A stretch of 62,866 nucleotides of DNA from positions 1 to 62,866 of the IMG/VR virus record IMGVR_UViG_3300006030_000030, one strand, 5' to 3'. This DNA comes from a virus. Positions within the stretch are counted from its first letter, which is position 1; each line of letters opens with the position of its first letter. Below the pieces are notes generated by a model that saw only the letters and a list, made by a program, of their open reading frames with translations, ran no database searches and was not told where the DNA came from. Below, one piece after another: positions 39,978 to 47,008 of the stretch. The translations under genes were made by a program, and so were the position numbers.

Positions 39978-40154
39978 GTGAGTGACAACGTGAGGGTACT
40001 GGGCTCAGTGTTTAGATCAGAGGAGCAGCTGAGGGGGGAGATCCGGGAGGTGGTCAGGAAATACAACGGGCGGATATCCTACGCGCAGCTTCTTGGACTA
40101 CTGGAGATACTGAAGTATGAGTATTTACGGGACGGGTGTACGGGAGATGAGTGA
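39978..40154 (+). CDS. 58-residue helical protein
   Basis: 58 residues from GTG 39978, three bases after the previous stop, with GGGGAGGTGAG as a ribosome site. Charged and helical (SEEQLRGEIREVVRKYNG, YAQLLGLLEILKYEYLRDG). No family is recognised; support is from position and codon pattern. Confidence 0.4.
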   Translation: MSDNVRVLGSVFRSEEQLRGEIREVVRKYNGRISYAQLLGLLEILKYEYLRDGCTGDE

Positions 40155-40182
40155 TGAACAAACACATAAAGGAGATCACAGA

Positions 40183-40446
40183 ATGAAGACCAACAATGAA
40201 ACGATACACCATGCTCACGCACTTGACCTGCTCGACTACTTTGCGGCGGCCGCCCTGCAGGGCATTGTGGCGAACCCCGAGCACACGCATTTGACAATTC
40301 CGCAGGTTGCGAAGATGGCGTACACGTTCGCCAAGACCATGCTGACCGAAAAAACAATGCGTGTGCTCGGGGATGGGTCACACACAACGGATCAACAGGA
40401 GGTGGAGCTGGATGCTAAGCAATCGACCCAGCAGTGTGCCGGATAA
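40183..40446 (+). CDS. Small helical phage protein (AAALQG type)
   Basis: 87 residues from ATG 40183 with AAGGAG upstream; two earlier in-frame starts (40117, 40147) lie in the previous gene. HHAHALDLLDYFAAAALQGIVAN, then AKMAYTFAKTMLTEK fits a common small phage family. Its last 35 bases overlap the gene at 40412. Confidence 0.5.
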   Translation: MKTNNETIHHAHALDLLDYFAAAALQGIVANPEHTHLTIPQVAKMAYTFAKTMLTEKTMRVLGDGSHTTDQQEVELDAKQSTQQCAG

Positions 40447-40615
40447 AGAAGACAAGAAGCTGTTGGCAGGCAAGAGCGCCAGTTACATCATCGGCTGGAA
40501 CAAGGTCAAACACAGAGGAGACAAGCATGACACTGCAAGAAATACTGAATCCGTGGAAGGCACTGCGCCGCGCAAAGCTCGAAATCGAAACCCTGCGAAG
40601 GGAGAGGGGATATGA
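40412..40615 (+). CDS. 67-residue basic protein
   Basis: 67 residues from ATG 40412, with AGGAGG nine bases upstream. Basic, no clear fold (KKLLAGKSASYIIGWNKVKHRGDK). It overlaps the gene before by 35 bases and the methyltransferase start by four. Could be real or a spurious overlap; the strong ribosome site favours real. Confidence 0.4.
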   Translation: MLSNRPSSVPDKEDKKLLAGKSASYIIGWNKVKHRGDKHDTARNTESVEGTAPRKARNRNPAKGEGI

Positions 40616-40625
40616 GATACGGTAG
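40527..40625 (+). CDS. 32-residue helical peptide ahead of the methyltransferase
   Basis: 32 residues from ATG 40527 with GAGGAGACAAGC upstream. LQEILNPWKALRRAKLEIETLRRERG is a single amphipathic coiled-coil-like helix of a type I recall from small phage ORFs. It overlaps the 67-residue ORF in another frame and the methyltransferase by 14 bases. Confidence 0.35.
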   Translation: MTLQEILNPWKALRRAKLEIETLRRERGYEIR

Positions 40626-41988
40626 TGTTTGTAGTGGCATTGAGGCAGCAAGTGTGGCGTGGCACCCGCTTGGGTGGGAGGCCGCGTGGCTGGCTGAAAT
40701 TGAACCGTTTCCCTCAGCGGTATTAGGTCATCATTATCCAAGCGTACCCAACTACGGAGACATGACCGCCTTGGCTGACAGAGTCAATAATCTGGAGATT
40801 GAAGCTCCGGATGTGCTGGTCGGCGGTACGCCATGCCAAGCGTTTTCCGTCGCTGGGCTGCGTCAGTCACTGGATGACGATAGGGGACAACTAACAATCA
40901 AGTTTTTGGAGCTTGCTGATGCAATTGACACTGTTCGCAGAAATAGAGGAGAGCCAGAGTGCATTATCGTCTGGGAAAACGTACCCGGCGTCCTATCCAC
41001 AAAAGACAACGCCCTCGGATGCTTTTTGGCAGAGCTTGCCGGAGAAAGTGAGCCGCTGCAGCCGGCAGGGAAAAGATGGTCGGACGCTGGTTGTGTGTAT
41101 GGATCCAAAAGGGCAATCGCGTGGCGAGTCCTCGATGCCCAATATTTCGGCTTGGCCCAACGACGCCGCCGCGTGTTCGTTGTCGCAAGTGCTCGAAACG
41201 GGTTCGATCCCGCAGCGGTTCTTTTTGAGTTCGAAGGCGTGCGCCGGGATACTGCGCCGAGCAGGGAATCGGGGAAAGCAGTTGCCCCCACAATTGCAGG
41301 ATGCGCTAACGGCGGTGGCCTTGGCACCGACTTCGACTGCGATGGGGGAGTGATTCAGCAGTCGATTACTTTTGAGCCGGGATTATTAAAAAGGGAAGGG
41401 ACTCATTTTTATCATGAGCACACGGGGACGATAAGAAGCGATCCCGGTGACAACGCAATGGCCGTTGCATCGGTGGTCTTCCACGAGTCACTGCAAAGCG
41501 CCAGCACAGAAAACCTGTCGCCAGCCTTGGGCGCGATGAATCCAACGGCGGTGTTGCAGCCTGTCTGCGTTACCGGCGACCGCACCCACGCGCTCAAAGC
41601 TGAAGGCTTCGACGGCAGCGAGGACGGCACTGGCAGAGGCCATCCCATCATTGCTTTCCCCGCAAACCTGTCAGCCACACAACACGCCAGCGCCGAAAAC
41701 ATTGCGCCAGCGATGGGGGCGAAGAATCCGACGGCGGTGGCAATGCAGGCTGGGAAGCAGCACGGTGTCGGTACCGCCATGCAAGTCCGCCGCCTCACGC
41801 CCGTGGAGTGCGAACGCCTGCAAGGCTTCCCCGACAACTACACCGCCATCCCGTGGCGCAAGAAACCCGCAGACGAATGCTCGGACGGCTCGCGATACAA
41901 GGCGTTGGGAAATTCAATGGCCGTTCCGGTGATGGCGTGGATTGGCAGTCGTATTGATCAAGAAACCAGACTGCGAGAGACGAAATGA
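40612..41988 (+). CDS. C5-cytosine DNA methyltransferase
   Basis: 458 residues. Motif I SGIEAASVAW, motif IV GGTPCQAFSVAG with the catalytic Cys, motif VI WENVPGV, motif VIII LAQRRRRVFVVAS, motif IX RRLTPVECERLQGFPDNYT and motif X YKALGNSMAVPV are all present. The region between VIII and IX (residues about 215-400) is a large target-recognition part with an internal near-duplication (FHESLQSASTENLSPAL and ANLSATQHASAENIAPAM). No restriction endonuclease partner is adjacent, so it is probably an orphan enzyme that protects phage DNA or alters host methylation. Confidence 0.92.
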   Translation: MRYGSVCSGIEAASVAWHPLGWEAAWLAEIEPFPSAVLGHHYPSVPNYGDMTALADRVNNLEIEAPDVLVGGTPCQAFSVAGLRQSLDDDRGQLTIKFLELADAIDTVRRNRGEPECIIVWENVPGVLSTKDNALGCFLAELAGESEPLQPAGKRWSDAGCVYGSKRAIAWRVLDAQYFGLAQRRRRVFVVASARNGFDPAAVLFEFEGVRRDTAPSRESGKAVAPTIAGCANGGGLGTDFDCDGGVIQQSITFEPGLLKREGTHFYHEHTGTIRSDPGDNAMAVASVVFHESLQSASTENLSPALGAMNPTAVLQPVCVTGDRTHALKAEGFDGSEDGTGRGHPIIAFPANLSATQHASAENIAPAMGAKNPTAVAMQAGKQHGVGTAMQVRRLTPVECERLQGFPDNYTAIPWRKKPADECSDGSRYKALGNSMAVPVMAWIGSRIDQETRLRETK

Positions 41989-42134
41989 AAAAACGCATTC
42001 ACGTCAATCAACATCACATCCGCGCCAATGCCAAGGGCGCCCAGCTGCCCGTGCTCACGGTCAAGACCTACAAGGGCAACACCCTGTGCAATAGTGTCGA
42101 GGTCCGCGGCCCGACGCAGATAATGCGCACATGA
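41985..42134 (+). pseudogene. 5' fragment of a small conserved phage gene, split by insertion
   Basis: 49 residues, ATGA-coupled to the methyltransferase. MKKRIHVNQHHIRANAKG, LPVLTVKTYKGNT and VEVRGP are the N-terminal two thirds of a small protein family of phages and enterobacteria that normally continues with a CKVVY...LSCGA.VWIET part. That missing part lies about 1.2 kb downstream at 43311. A direct repeat GGCCCGA marks the junction here (42108-42114). The truncated ORF ends in six unrelated codons. Confidence 0.7.
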
Positions 42135-42168
42135 TGACAATGAATCTACAGACTATGAGTAGCAGCCC

Positions 42169-43245
42169 ATGTTGATGAAAGTAAAAACCGCGCCCGCTTA
42201 TTACACCGCCAAGGGTGGTGCATACATAGGGGACTCGATAGAGCTTCTAAGTGAGCTGCCAGATGAAAGTGTCAATCTGGTTATCACAAGCCCACCGTTT
42301 GCTCTGCAGCGCCAGAAGGAGTATGGCAACCTGGATCAACATGCATATATCGATTGGTTTGTAGAATTTGCCCGAATTGTTCATAGAAAACTCCGAAAAG
42401 ATGGGAGCTTCGTTGTCGATTTCGGGGGCGCTTATATGAAAGGTGTCCCGGTGCGTAGTCTCTATAACTTTCGTGTGCTAATTCGATTGGTTGATGAGCT
42501 GGGGTATTTTCTTGCTGAAGATTTTTATTGGTTCAATCCTTCTAAGCTACCTAGTCCGATTGAGTGGGTGAATAAGAGAAAGCTTCGAGTAAAGGATTCA
42601 ATTAATACGGTGTGGTGGTTCAGCAAAACCGAATGGCCGAAATCTGACATCACTAAAGTGCTCGCACCATATAGTGAACGAATGAAGAAGCTAATCGAAG
42701 ACCCTGATAAATTCTATACGCCAAAAGTTCGTCCATCAGGGCACGATATTGGCAAAGGATTCGCCAAAGATAATGGTGGAGCTATTCCCCCAAACTTACT
42801 TCAAATATCAAATTCCGAATCCAACGGACTATATCTTTCCGGATGTAAGGCAGTAGGAGTAAAAGGACATCCAGCCAGATTTCCCGCAAAGCTTCCTGAG
42901 TTTTTTATACGAATGTTGACTGAGCCAAATGATCTTGTTGTAGACATTTTTGGTGGCTCCAATACTACGGGGCAAGTAGCAGAACAAGAAGGTCGCCGAT
43001 GGATGTCTTTCGAAATGTCGCCCGAATATGTGGCAGCTTCGTCCTTTCGACTTTTGGATAAAAATACCCCTGTCGACGTAATGACTTTTATTTACGAAAA
43101 AGTTCTCGCCGGTGAATCGATTAATATCGATGAGTTCGTTCGCCAGTCACGTCTAGATTTGCGCGAGGAATCTGCTCCTAACAAACCAAGCAACTTCGTG
43201 CGCAAAAAGCGCGCACCGGACGCGGCAAGCCGCGCCGGTTCTTAG
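42169..43245 (+). CDS. N4-cytosine/N6-adenine DNA methyltransferase, recently inserted
   Basis: 358 residues (ATG 42169; ATG 42175 also possible). Beta-class order: catalytic motif IV TSPPF comes first (about residue 41), AdoMet motif I DIFGGSNTTGQ near residue 265. TSPPF/Y is usual for N4-cytosine enzymes, so m4C is the better guess. The middle third is a likely target-recognition region. Base composition is clearly more AT-rich than either flank and codon use differs, which with the split gene around it indicates recent transfer. No endonuclease partner is seen. Confidence 0.85.
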   Translation: MLMKVKTAPAYYTAKGGAYIGDSIELLSELPDESVNLVITSPPFALQRQKEYGNLDQHAYIDWFVEFARIVHRKLRKDGSFVVDFGGAYMKGVPVRSLYNFRVLIRLVDELGYFLAEDFYWFNPSKLPSPIEWVNKRKLRVKDSINTVWWFSKTEWPKSDITKVLAPYSERMKKLIEDPDKFYTPKVRPSGHDIGKGFAKDNGGAIPPNLLQISNSESNGLYLSGCKAVGVKGHPARFPAKLPEFFIRMLTEPNDLVVDIFGGSNTTGQVAEQEGRRWMSFEMSPEYVAASSFRLLDKNTPVDVMTFIYEKVLAGESINIDEFVRQSRLDLREESAPNKPSNFVRKKRAPDAASRAGS

Positions 43246-43310
43246 GGGCGTTACGTGCACGAGCACTTTCCGAACCAAGAGCCAGCGGCAGGCATGAACC
43301 CTATGAAATT

Positions 43311-43418
43311 GGCCCGATTGATTGCAATTGCAAGGTGGTCTACCGACCTGACAATCCGTTGTCATGTGGTGCCAAGGTCTGGATCGAGACAGAGGCTGAA
43401 GTGGTGACAGGAGACTGA
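43311..43418 (+). pseudogene. 3' fragment of the split small gene
   Basis: In the frame that reads GPIDCNCKVVYRPDNPLSCG and AKVWIETEAEVV before a stop, this is the missing C-terminus of the protein truncated at 42134. A GGCCCGA repeat (43311-43317) matches the left junction in sequence and reading phase. Joining at the repeat gives a 76-residue protein of normal family length. It has no start codon of its own. Confidence 0.7.
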
Positions 43419-43534
43419 CTTACCTCCTGTTCATAGCAGTTGTCACATGGCCTCTGACTGCTTGGTTGTACATACATGGCCGATTTTAAACACGCAAAAA
43501 CATTTACAAGAACACCCAAGAAAGGAGATTCAAG

Positions 43535-43837
43535 ATGACGAAAGACGAGGAGATGGAGAAATTAACGAAACTAACCGGCTTGGACTTCGAGGCCCTCGAC
43601 AAGGAGTACGACCAACTGCAAAAGCTGGTTCTGCAGTTTGACCCCACCCGCGTCATGATGCTGCTGTCCACCTGCCTGATTCACCACAGCCGGTGCCGAG
43701 GAATCGACCCCGGCACGCTGCTCGGGGCTCTGTGCGAGATATGGAATATCACCCGCGACGAGGAGACAGAGGGGTTTATCGGGGTGGCCAAAGCCAAGGC
43801 AGCCGCAGTGATGGACACGGACGGGAAGCTTCATTGA
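43535..43837 (+). CDS. Small helical phage protein
   Basis: 100 residues, with AAGGAGATTC upstream. Helical: DEEMEKLTKLTGLDFEALDKEYDQLQKLVLQFDPTRVMMLLSTCLIHHSRCRG, then LLGALCEIWNI and FIGVAKAKAAAV. No motif that I can name. It lies between a spacer with TTGTACATACATGG (43466-43479) and the large non-coding region. Translation is supported by the ribosome site and an ordinary codon pattern. Confidence 0.5.
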   Translation: MTKDEEMEKLTKLTGLDFEALDKEYDQLQKLVLQFDPTRVMMLLSTCLIHHSRCRGIDPGTLLGALCEIWNITRDEETEGFIGVAKAKAAAVMDTDGKLH

Positions 43838-43978
43838 GAGGCGGGGGCAAGGGATGCCGTTTAAGGCTCCTGTGGTGAGATTTGGGACGTTTTAGGGGGT
43901 AGGGGGAAGGAGAGCGTTTTGAGAGGGGCGAGAGAGCAGGGGTCGCGGGTCGAGGATCGGGGGGAAAGATCGAGGTTC

Positions 43979-44034
43979 GAGGTTCGCGGCTCGAGGTTCG
44001 CGGCTCGAGGTTCGCGGCTCGAGGATCGCGGGTT
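43979..44034 (+). repeat. 14-bp GC-rich tandem repeats
   Basis: Three perfect copies of GAGGTTCGCGGCTC (43979-44020), a half copy before (43972-43978) and a degenerate fourth (44021-44034). Related words such as GGTCGAGGATCG extend left to about 43940. Not CRISPR: there are no spacers. Confidence 0.95.
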
Positions 44035-44126
44035 GGGGGTCAAGGGGAGAGGGGAAAGGACCGCGGCCCGGGGCTCCAGAGGGGCAAAAAGGCAGTTGCC
44101 CTACGGATTGTTACGTTTCTGTTTGC

Positions 44127-44402
44127 TATAGGGAGAAAAAAGCTTGTTTTATGAAAGTGATGAATATGAGTGAAAATTGGTGTGTGTGGTGTAATGAGTG
44201 GTGTTTTGTGTAGATGAATCAAGGGTTTAGGTATTACACACAGTGAAATGAGTAAAAACAGGTGATGTGATGGTAAATTGTGGTCAAGAGAGGGTATGGA
44301 ACACAATATGTAGGATTAGTGAGAAGAGTTATCATCTTCTCTATCTACGGGGCGTTTTCGTATAATCATAAATTTCATGAAACAAGCTTTTTTGACCCTA
44401 TA
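44127..44402. repeat. 276-bp segment bounded by a 30-base inverted repeat
   Basis: Left arm 44127-44156 and the reverse complement of right arm 44373-44402 match at 27 of 30 positions; both read TATAGGG, two variable bases, AAAAAAGCTTGTTT and ATGAAA. Both arms point inward. It could be a miniature transposable element, a pair of convergent regulatory or promoter elements, or part of an origin. No transposase is present. Confidence 0.85.
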
Positions 44403-44429
44403 TAGAAAAAGCATTACGACGGAGGTGAG

Positions 44430-44735
44430 ATGCCTTTACTGTACGACCAGCCGGGCAAGTTCCTGTGGAAAAACCGGTGCAAAGAATGGCCCGTGGAATG
44501 GGGCACGAATGGAGGTAAGACCCTGTATCCATTGGAGAAAATGCAGGTGGGAGACTACTTCCTTGTTCCCTTGGAAGAGAACAGGCTTGCCAAGGTACAT
44601 CAGGCCGTAGCTCGCTGGACACTGAGGTGGAAGGCCAAGTGGGAGGAGCGCCGCCCGGGCAAACCATTCCCAGAGTTCTCCTGCCGGCTGTCCCGGGAGT
44701 TTCCCGGGGCATACGTATGTCGAAGGGTAAAATAG
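44430..44735 (+). CDS. Small phage protein (VGDYFLVP family), copy 1
   Basis: 101 residues. TLYPLEKMQVGDYFLVPLEENRLAKVHQAVARW, then a basic linker and FSCRLSREFPGAYVCRRVK. The MxVGDxFxVP...R.....F..R....G..V.R.K pattern belongs to a frequent phage protein of unknown function near terminase genes. GGAGGTGAG precedes the ATG immediately. Paralogue of the next gene. Confidence 0.6.
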   Translation: MPLLYDQPGKFLWKNRCKEWPVEWGTNGGKTLYPLEKMQVGDYFLVPLEENRLAKVHQAVARWTLRWKAKWEERRPGKPFPEFSCRLSREFPGAYVCRRVK

Positions 44736-44745
44736 GGGAGCAAAG

Positions 44746-45015
44746 ATGCCTGTTTTCGATGACACAGAGAATCACCATCTGCTCTGGCCCGGGTGCAAAA
44801 TGCACTTTGTGGTCGAGACGCCGGCTACCAAGTCAGGACTCTGGTTCCCGTTAAAGGACATGAGGCGGGGAGACTATTTGGAGCTTGTGGAGGAGGAAGA
44901 GCTGGTTGCTTGCCGCCAGATGGTAGGCTACTGGAATCGCACAAACGACAGCAAATTTACGATACGTTTCGACAGGTCCCAAGAGGGGACACACATTTGC
45001 AGGAGGGTGATTTAG
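44746..45015 (+). CDS. Small phage protein (GDYLELV family), copy 2
   Basis: 89 residues. WFPLKDMRRGDYLELVEEEELVACRQMVGYWNRTNDSKFTIRFDRSQEGTHICRRVI follows the same pattern as the gene before, so the two are ancient duplicates. Function unknown. It lies directly before the small terminase gene and shares its promoter. Confidence 0.6.
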   Translation: MPVFDDTENHHLLWPGCKMHFVVETPATKSGLWFPLKDMRRGDYLELVEEEELVACRQMVGYWNRTNDSKFTIRFDRSQEGTHICRRVI

Positions 45016-45699
45016 ATGGTTCGAAGAAGCGAGATTCCAGAGGCACTGAAGAGCGCCCCAACTGACAGGAAGATGTCAACTTGGAAGAAAACCAAGGAGA
45101 AACTCCTGACCCCAGTGCAAAAACCACCGAACAGACCCCTGACGGCGCAGGAGTGGCGATTCGTTCAAGAGATTGTTGCCAGCTTTGGGGAGATCACTCT
45201 GAAGGAGGCCGCCATACGTGCCGGGTACGATCCCCTGAAAGCCAAGGCCAAGGCAGTGGAGCTGACCAACCCCAAGACCTCTGCGCATATTGTTGCTGCC
45301 ATTCAAGAGCATCGGCAGGAAATGGCCGAGGTATACGGCACGACATATGAGCGGCATATGCGAGACCTACAGCGCATTCGCGACGCGGCTCTGCGAGCAG
45401 GGAGCTTTGGAGCGGCAGTGCAGGCGGAATTCCGCCGGGGTCAGGCTCTGGGGACAATCTATGTCGAACGCAAAGAAGTCAGGTACGGCACCATCGATGC
45501 CATGAGCAAGGAAGAGGTCATGAAGGAGCTGGAGCGCTTGAAGGATGTATATGGCTCGGGAAATATTATCGAATTAACGCCTGAGCAGGTCGAGCAGGCA
45601 GTACTGGAGGGGAAGGAATATGCCAGCGAATCCGGAGACGCTGCTGTACCAGCGACTGAGGGACAATCTGCCACAGGATTGCAGGATCACGAGGATTGA
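45016..45699 (+). CDS. terS: Terminase small subunit
   Basis: 227 residues. Recognises phage DNA and regulates packaging. Basic start, then LTAQEWRFVQEIVASFGEITLKEAAIRAGYDPLKAKAKAVELTNP, a terminase-type helix-turn-helix, and a helical oligomerisation part with IVAAIQEHRQEMAEVYGTTYERHMRDLQRIRDAAL; an acidic C-terminus could contact the large subunit. The gene is 5 kb upstream of terL rather than adjacent. Its end overlaps the nuclease gene by 80 bases. Confidence 0.8.
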   Translation: MVRRSEIPEALKSAPTDRKMSTWKKTKEKLLTPVQKPPNRPLTAQEWRFVQEIVASFGEITLKEAAIRAGYDPLKAKAKAVELTNPKTSAHIVAAIQEHRQEMAEVYGTTYERHMRDLQRIRDAALRAGSFGAAVQAEFRRGQALGTIYVERKEVRYGTIDAMSKEEVMKELERLKDVYGSGNIIELTPEQVEQAVLEGKEYASESGDAAVPATEGQSATGLQDHED

Positions 45700-46039
45700 A
45701 TCTCGCGTAGGCCTTGGATTGCCAGACTGTTGGGTGGCCATTGCAGGGCAGGGAATAGCGCTGCTTGAGCTGAAGGTGGTCAAGCGGGGCAAAAAAGTGA
45801 AATTGAGCCCGCACCAGATAGCATTTCACGTCACACACGGAGCAATGCGCGTCCCGTGCTTTATTCTTGTTCAGTACCATCCGCCGAAGTCGCCTACCAT
45901 CAGGGGCGCCCGGTGGCTACTGTATCGATCCGAGCAGGTGATGGACTTAGTGCGTGACGGTGTGGACCTCGCCCCTTGCGCGAGTTGGCCGGCAGATGCA
46001 GTACTGTGGCATATGCTCAAAGGTGAATTGACCTATTGA
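45620..46039 (+). CDS. VRR-NUC-like PD-(D/E)XK endonuclease
   Basis: 139 residues. RVGLGLPDCWVAIAGQGIALLELKVVKRGKKVKLSPHQIAFHVTHG matches VRR-NUC nucleases: Asp of GLPD, then Glu-Leu-Lys, with the SPHQ motif after it. Likely cuts branched or packaging-stage DNA. The ATG lies within terS, overlapping it by 80 bases in another frame; such position next to terminase fits a role in packaging or resolving concatemers. Confidence 0.75.
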   Translation: MPANPETLLYQRLRDNLPQDCRITRIESRVGLGLPDCWVAIAGQGIALLELKVVKRGKKVKLSPHQIAFHVTHGAMRVPCFILVQYHPPKSPTIRGARWLLYRSEQVMDLVRDGVDLAPCASWPADAVLWHMLKGELTY

Positions 46040-46107
46040 CAGCGTGCCAGCGGCGGCGGCAATCTACGCCTTGCCGCAATGGGCGGCGCATATACAGGAG
46101 AACTAAA

Positions 46108-46356
46108 ATGCAAATCAGATATACGACCTCAGTTTTCACGCCTGCTGGCTGGCGATCAGAAACAGTCACGGCTCAGGCCGAGGCGATCAGCCCGAAACGC
46201 CTGCGAGTTGTCAGTGTGCTAGACGTGGGGGGAAACGGCACGACCGGCTACGGGTCGCGCACGGGAGCAAAGAGGCAAACATACCACGTGGGCGGCATAG
46301 CTCTGCGCGAAGTCGGCGCAGTCAAGCTGCTGAACAAAGTGGAGGTGGTGCAATGA
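46108..46356 (+). CDS. Small phage protein, unknown function
   Basis: 82 residues from ATG 46108 with CAGGAG seven bases upstream; the ORF runs to 46036 but those codons are a GC-rich spacer. Beta-rich (QIRYTTSVFTPAGWRSETVTAQAEAISPKRLRVVSVLDVG). Ends in ATGA overlap with the next gene. Not recognised. Confidence 0.5.
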   Translation: MQIRYTTSVFTPAGWRSETVTAQAEAISPKRLRVVSVLDVGGNGTTGYGSRTGAKRQTYHVGGIALREVGAVKLLNKVEVVQ

Positions 46357-46550
46357 TAAACGGCACCACGAAGCTGATCGTGTTAATCGACTCTGCTATA
46401 TGCGGAGGGGCCGATATTGAGCAGATGAGGCAGATTCTAGCGTCTGCCCGTAGCAAGTTGATATTGCTGAGTGCCGCGCAGGATGCCGCGCGCAATGGCG
46501 AGGGCGTGGAACTTTTGCGGGAAATACTAGACGAGGGGGCCGAACAATGA
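46353..46550 (+). CDS. 65-residue helical protein
   Basis: 65 residues, coupled by ATGA on both sides. TTKLIVLIDSAICGGADIEQMRQILASARSKLILLSAAQDAARNGEGVELLREIL forms two or three helices. No family is recognised. Confidence 0.5.
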   Translation: MINGTTKLIVLIDSAICGGADIEQMRQILASARSKLILLSAAQDAARNGEGVELLREILDEGAEQ

Positions 46551-46783
46551 AAATCAGTAAAAAAGCCGCTGTTTTTTTAGGCGAGGCCTTCGCAGCTGAG
46601 GTTCACCAGTACGTAGACTCAAGCATGCGCGGGACAATACTAATCTTGCGGGACAATATTGCTGACAGTTTGCACTATGAGAGCCGGCAAGCATTCCTTC
46701 AATCGTTCCGACAGACGCTGGACAAAATAGAGCCGATTGTTCTAATTCCGGCAAGGAATGCGTGCCATGCGTCGCGGCAGTAG
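46547..46783 (+). CDS. 78-residue helical protein
   Basis: 78 residues. KISKKAAVFLGEAFAAEVHQYVDSSMRGTILILRDN and LQSFRQTLDKIEPIVLIPARN. ATGA overlap with the gene before. No recognisable function; ends the group that starts at 46108. Confidence 0.45.
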   Translation: MKISKKAAVFLGEAFAAEVHQYVDSSMRGTILILRDNIADSLHYESRQAFLQSFRQTLDKIEPIVLIPARNACHASRQ

Positions 46784-46919
46784 GCGCCGGGGCCGCCGGC
46801 CGCGGGATGTGCCGCGGGAGATTCCACCAAAGTCGCCGGAGGAAATGGAAAATGAAAGCCGGAGGGAGGTTATTAGATTAATCCGGTTCTTATTCTTTGG
46901 ATTTTTATTTAAAGGGTAG
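46767..46919 (+). CDS. 50-residue Arg-rich protein with hydrophobic tail
   Basis: 50 residues. An Arg-rich start (MRRGSRRRGRRPRDVPREIP), a short acidic stretch and a hydrophobic end (LIRFLFFGFLFKG). Overlaps the previous gene by 17 bases and its stop touches the TTGACA of the next promoter. Could be a small membrane-active peptide or not translated at all. Confidence 0.3.
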   Translation: MRRGSRRRGRRPRDVPREIPPKSPEEMENESRREVIRLIRFLFFGFLFKG

Positions 46920-46947
46920 TTGACACGGCCGCGCGAATGCGAATAAT
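46920..46947 (+). promoter_or_regulatory. Cassette promoter 1
   Basis: TTGACA (46920-46925), 16 bases, AATAAT (46942-46947). The start codon of the next gene is 89 bases from the first T. Closely matches cassette promoter 3, including the shared ACGGCCGC that begins within the -35. Confidence 0.75.
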
Positions 46948-47008
46948 CGGCCATACCGGCATTTAATTCCCGCCACGCCGGGGCGGATCATACAGAGAGA
47001 AAATTACC

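Larger units (their letters stand above)
43838..44429. other. Non-coding region, candidate replication origin or regulatory island
   Basis: About 590 bases without a credible gene on either strand. Left part (to about 44040): GC-rich with 14-bp tandem repeats. Right part: AT-rich, with an unusually C-poor plus strand (about 44150-44320), bounded by a 30-base inverted repeat. Also contains a 7-bp hairpin GAGAAGA/TCTTCTC (44321-44341) and a perfect -10 hexamer TATAAT (44361-44366) with no good -35. Tandem repeats next to an AT-rich segment are typical of origins, but nothing proves it. Confidence 0.5.

Noticed and set aside
43979-44034. Possible CRISPR array
   Set aside because: Repeats are head to tail with no spacers and no cas genes.
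43919-44131. 70-codon ORF across the tandem repeats
   Set aside because: Arg/Gly/Ser repeat peptide produced by the repeat DNA; no ribosome site.
44151-44213. 20-codon ORF rich in Trp and Cys (MKVMNMSENW...), like a leader peptide
   Set aside because: The segment is G/T-rich, which makes TGT and TGG codons frequent by chance; no ribosome site or attenuator-like hairpin with T run follows.
44361-44366. Strong promoter at TATAAT
   Set aside because: Perfect -10 hexamer but no acceptable -35 at 16-18 bases; kept only as a remark.
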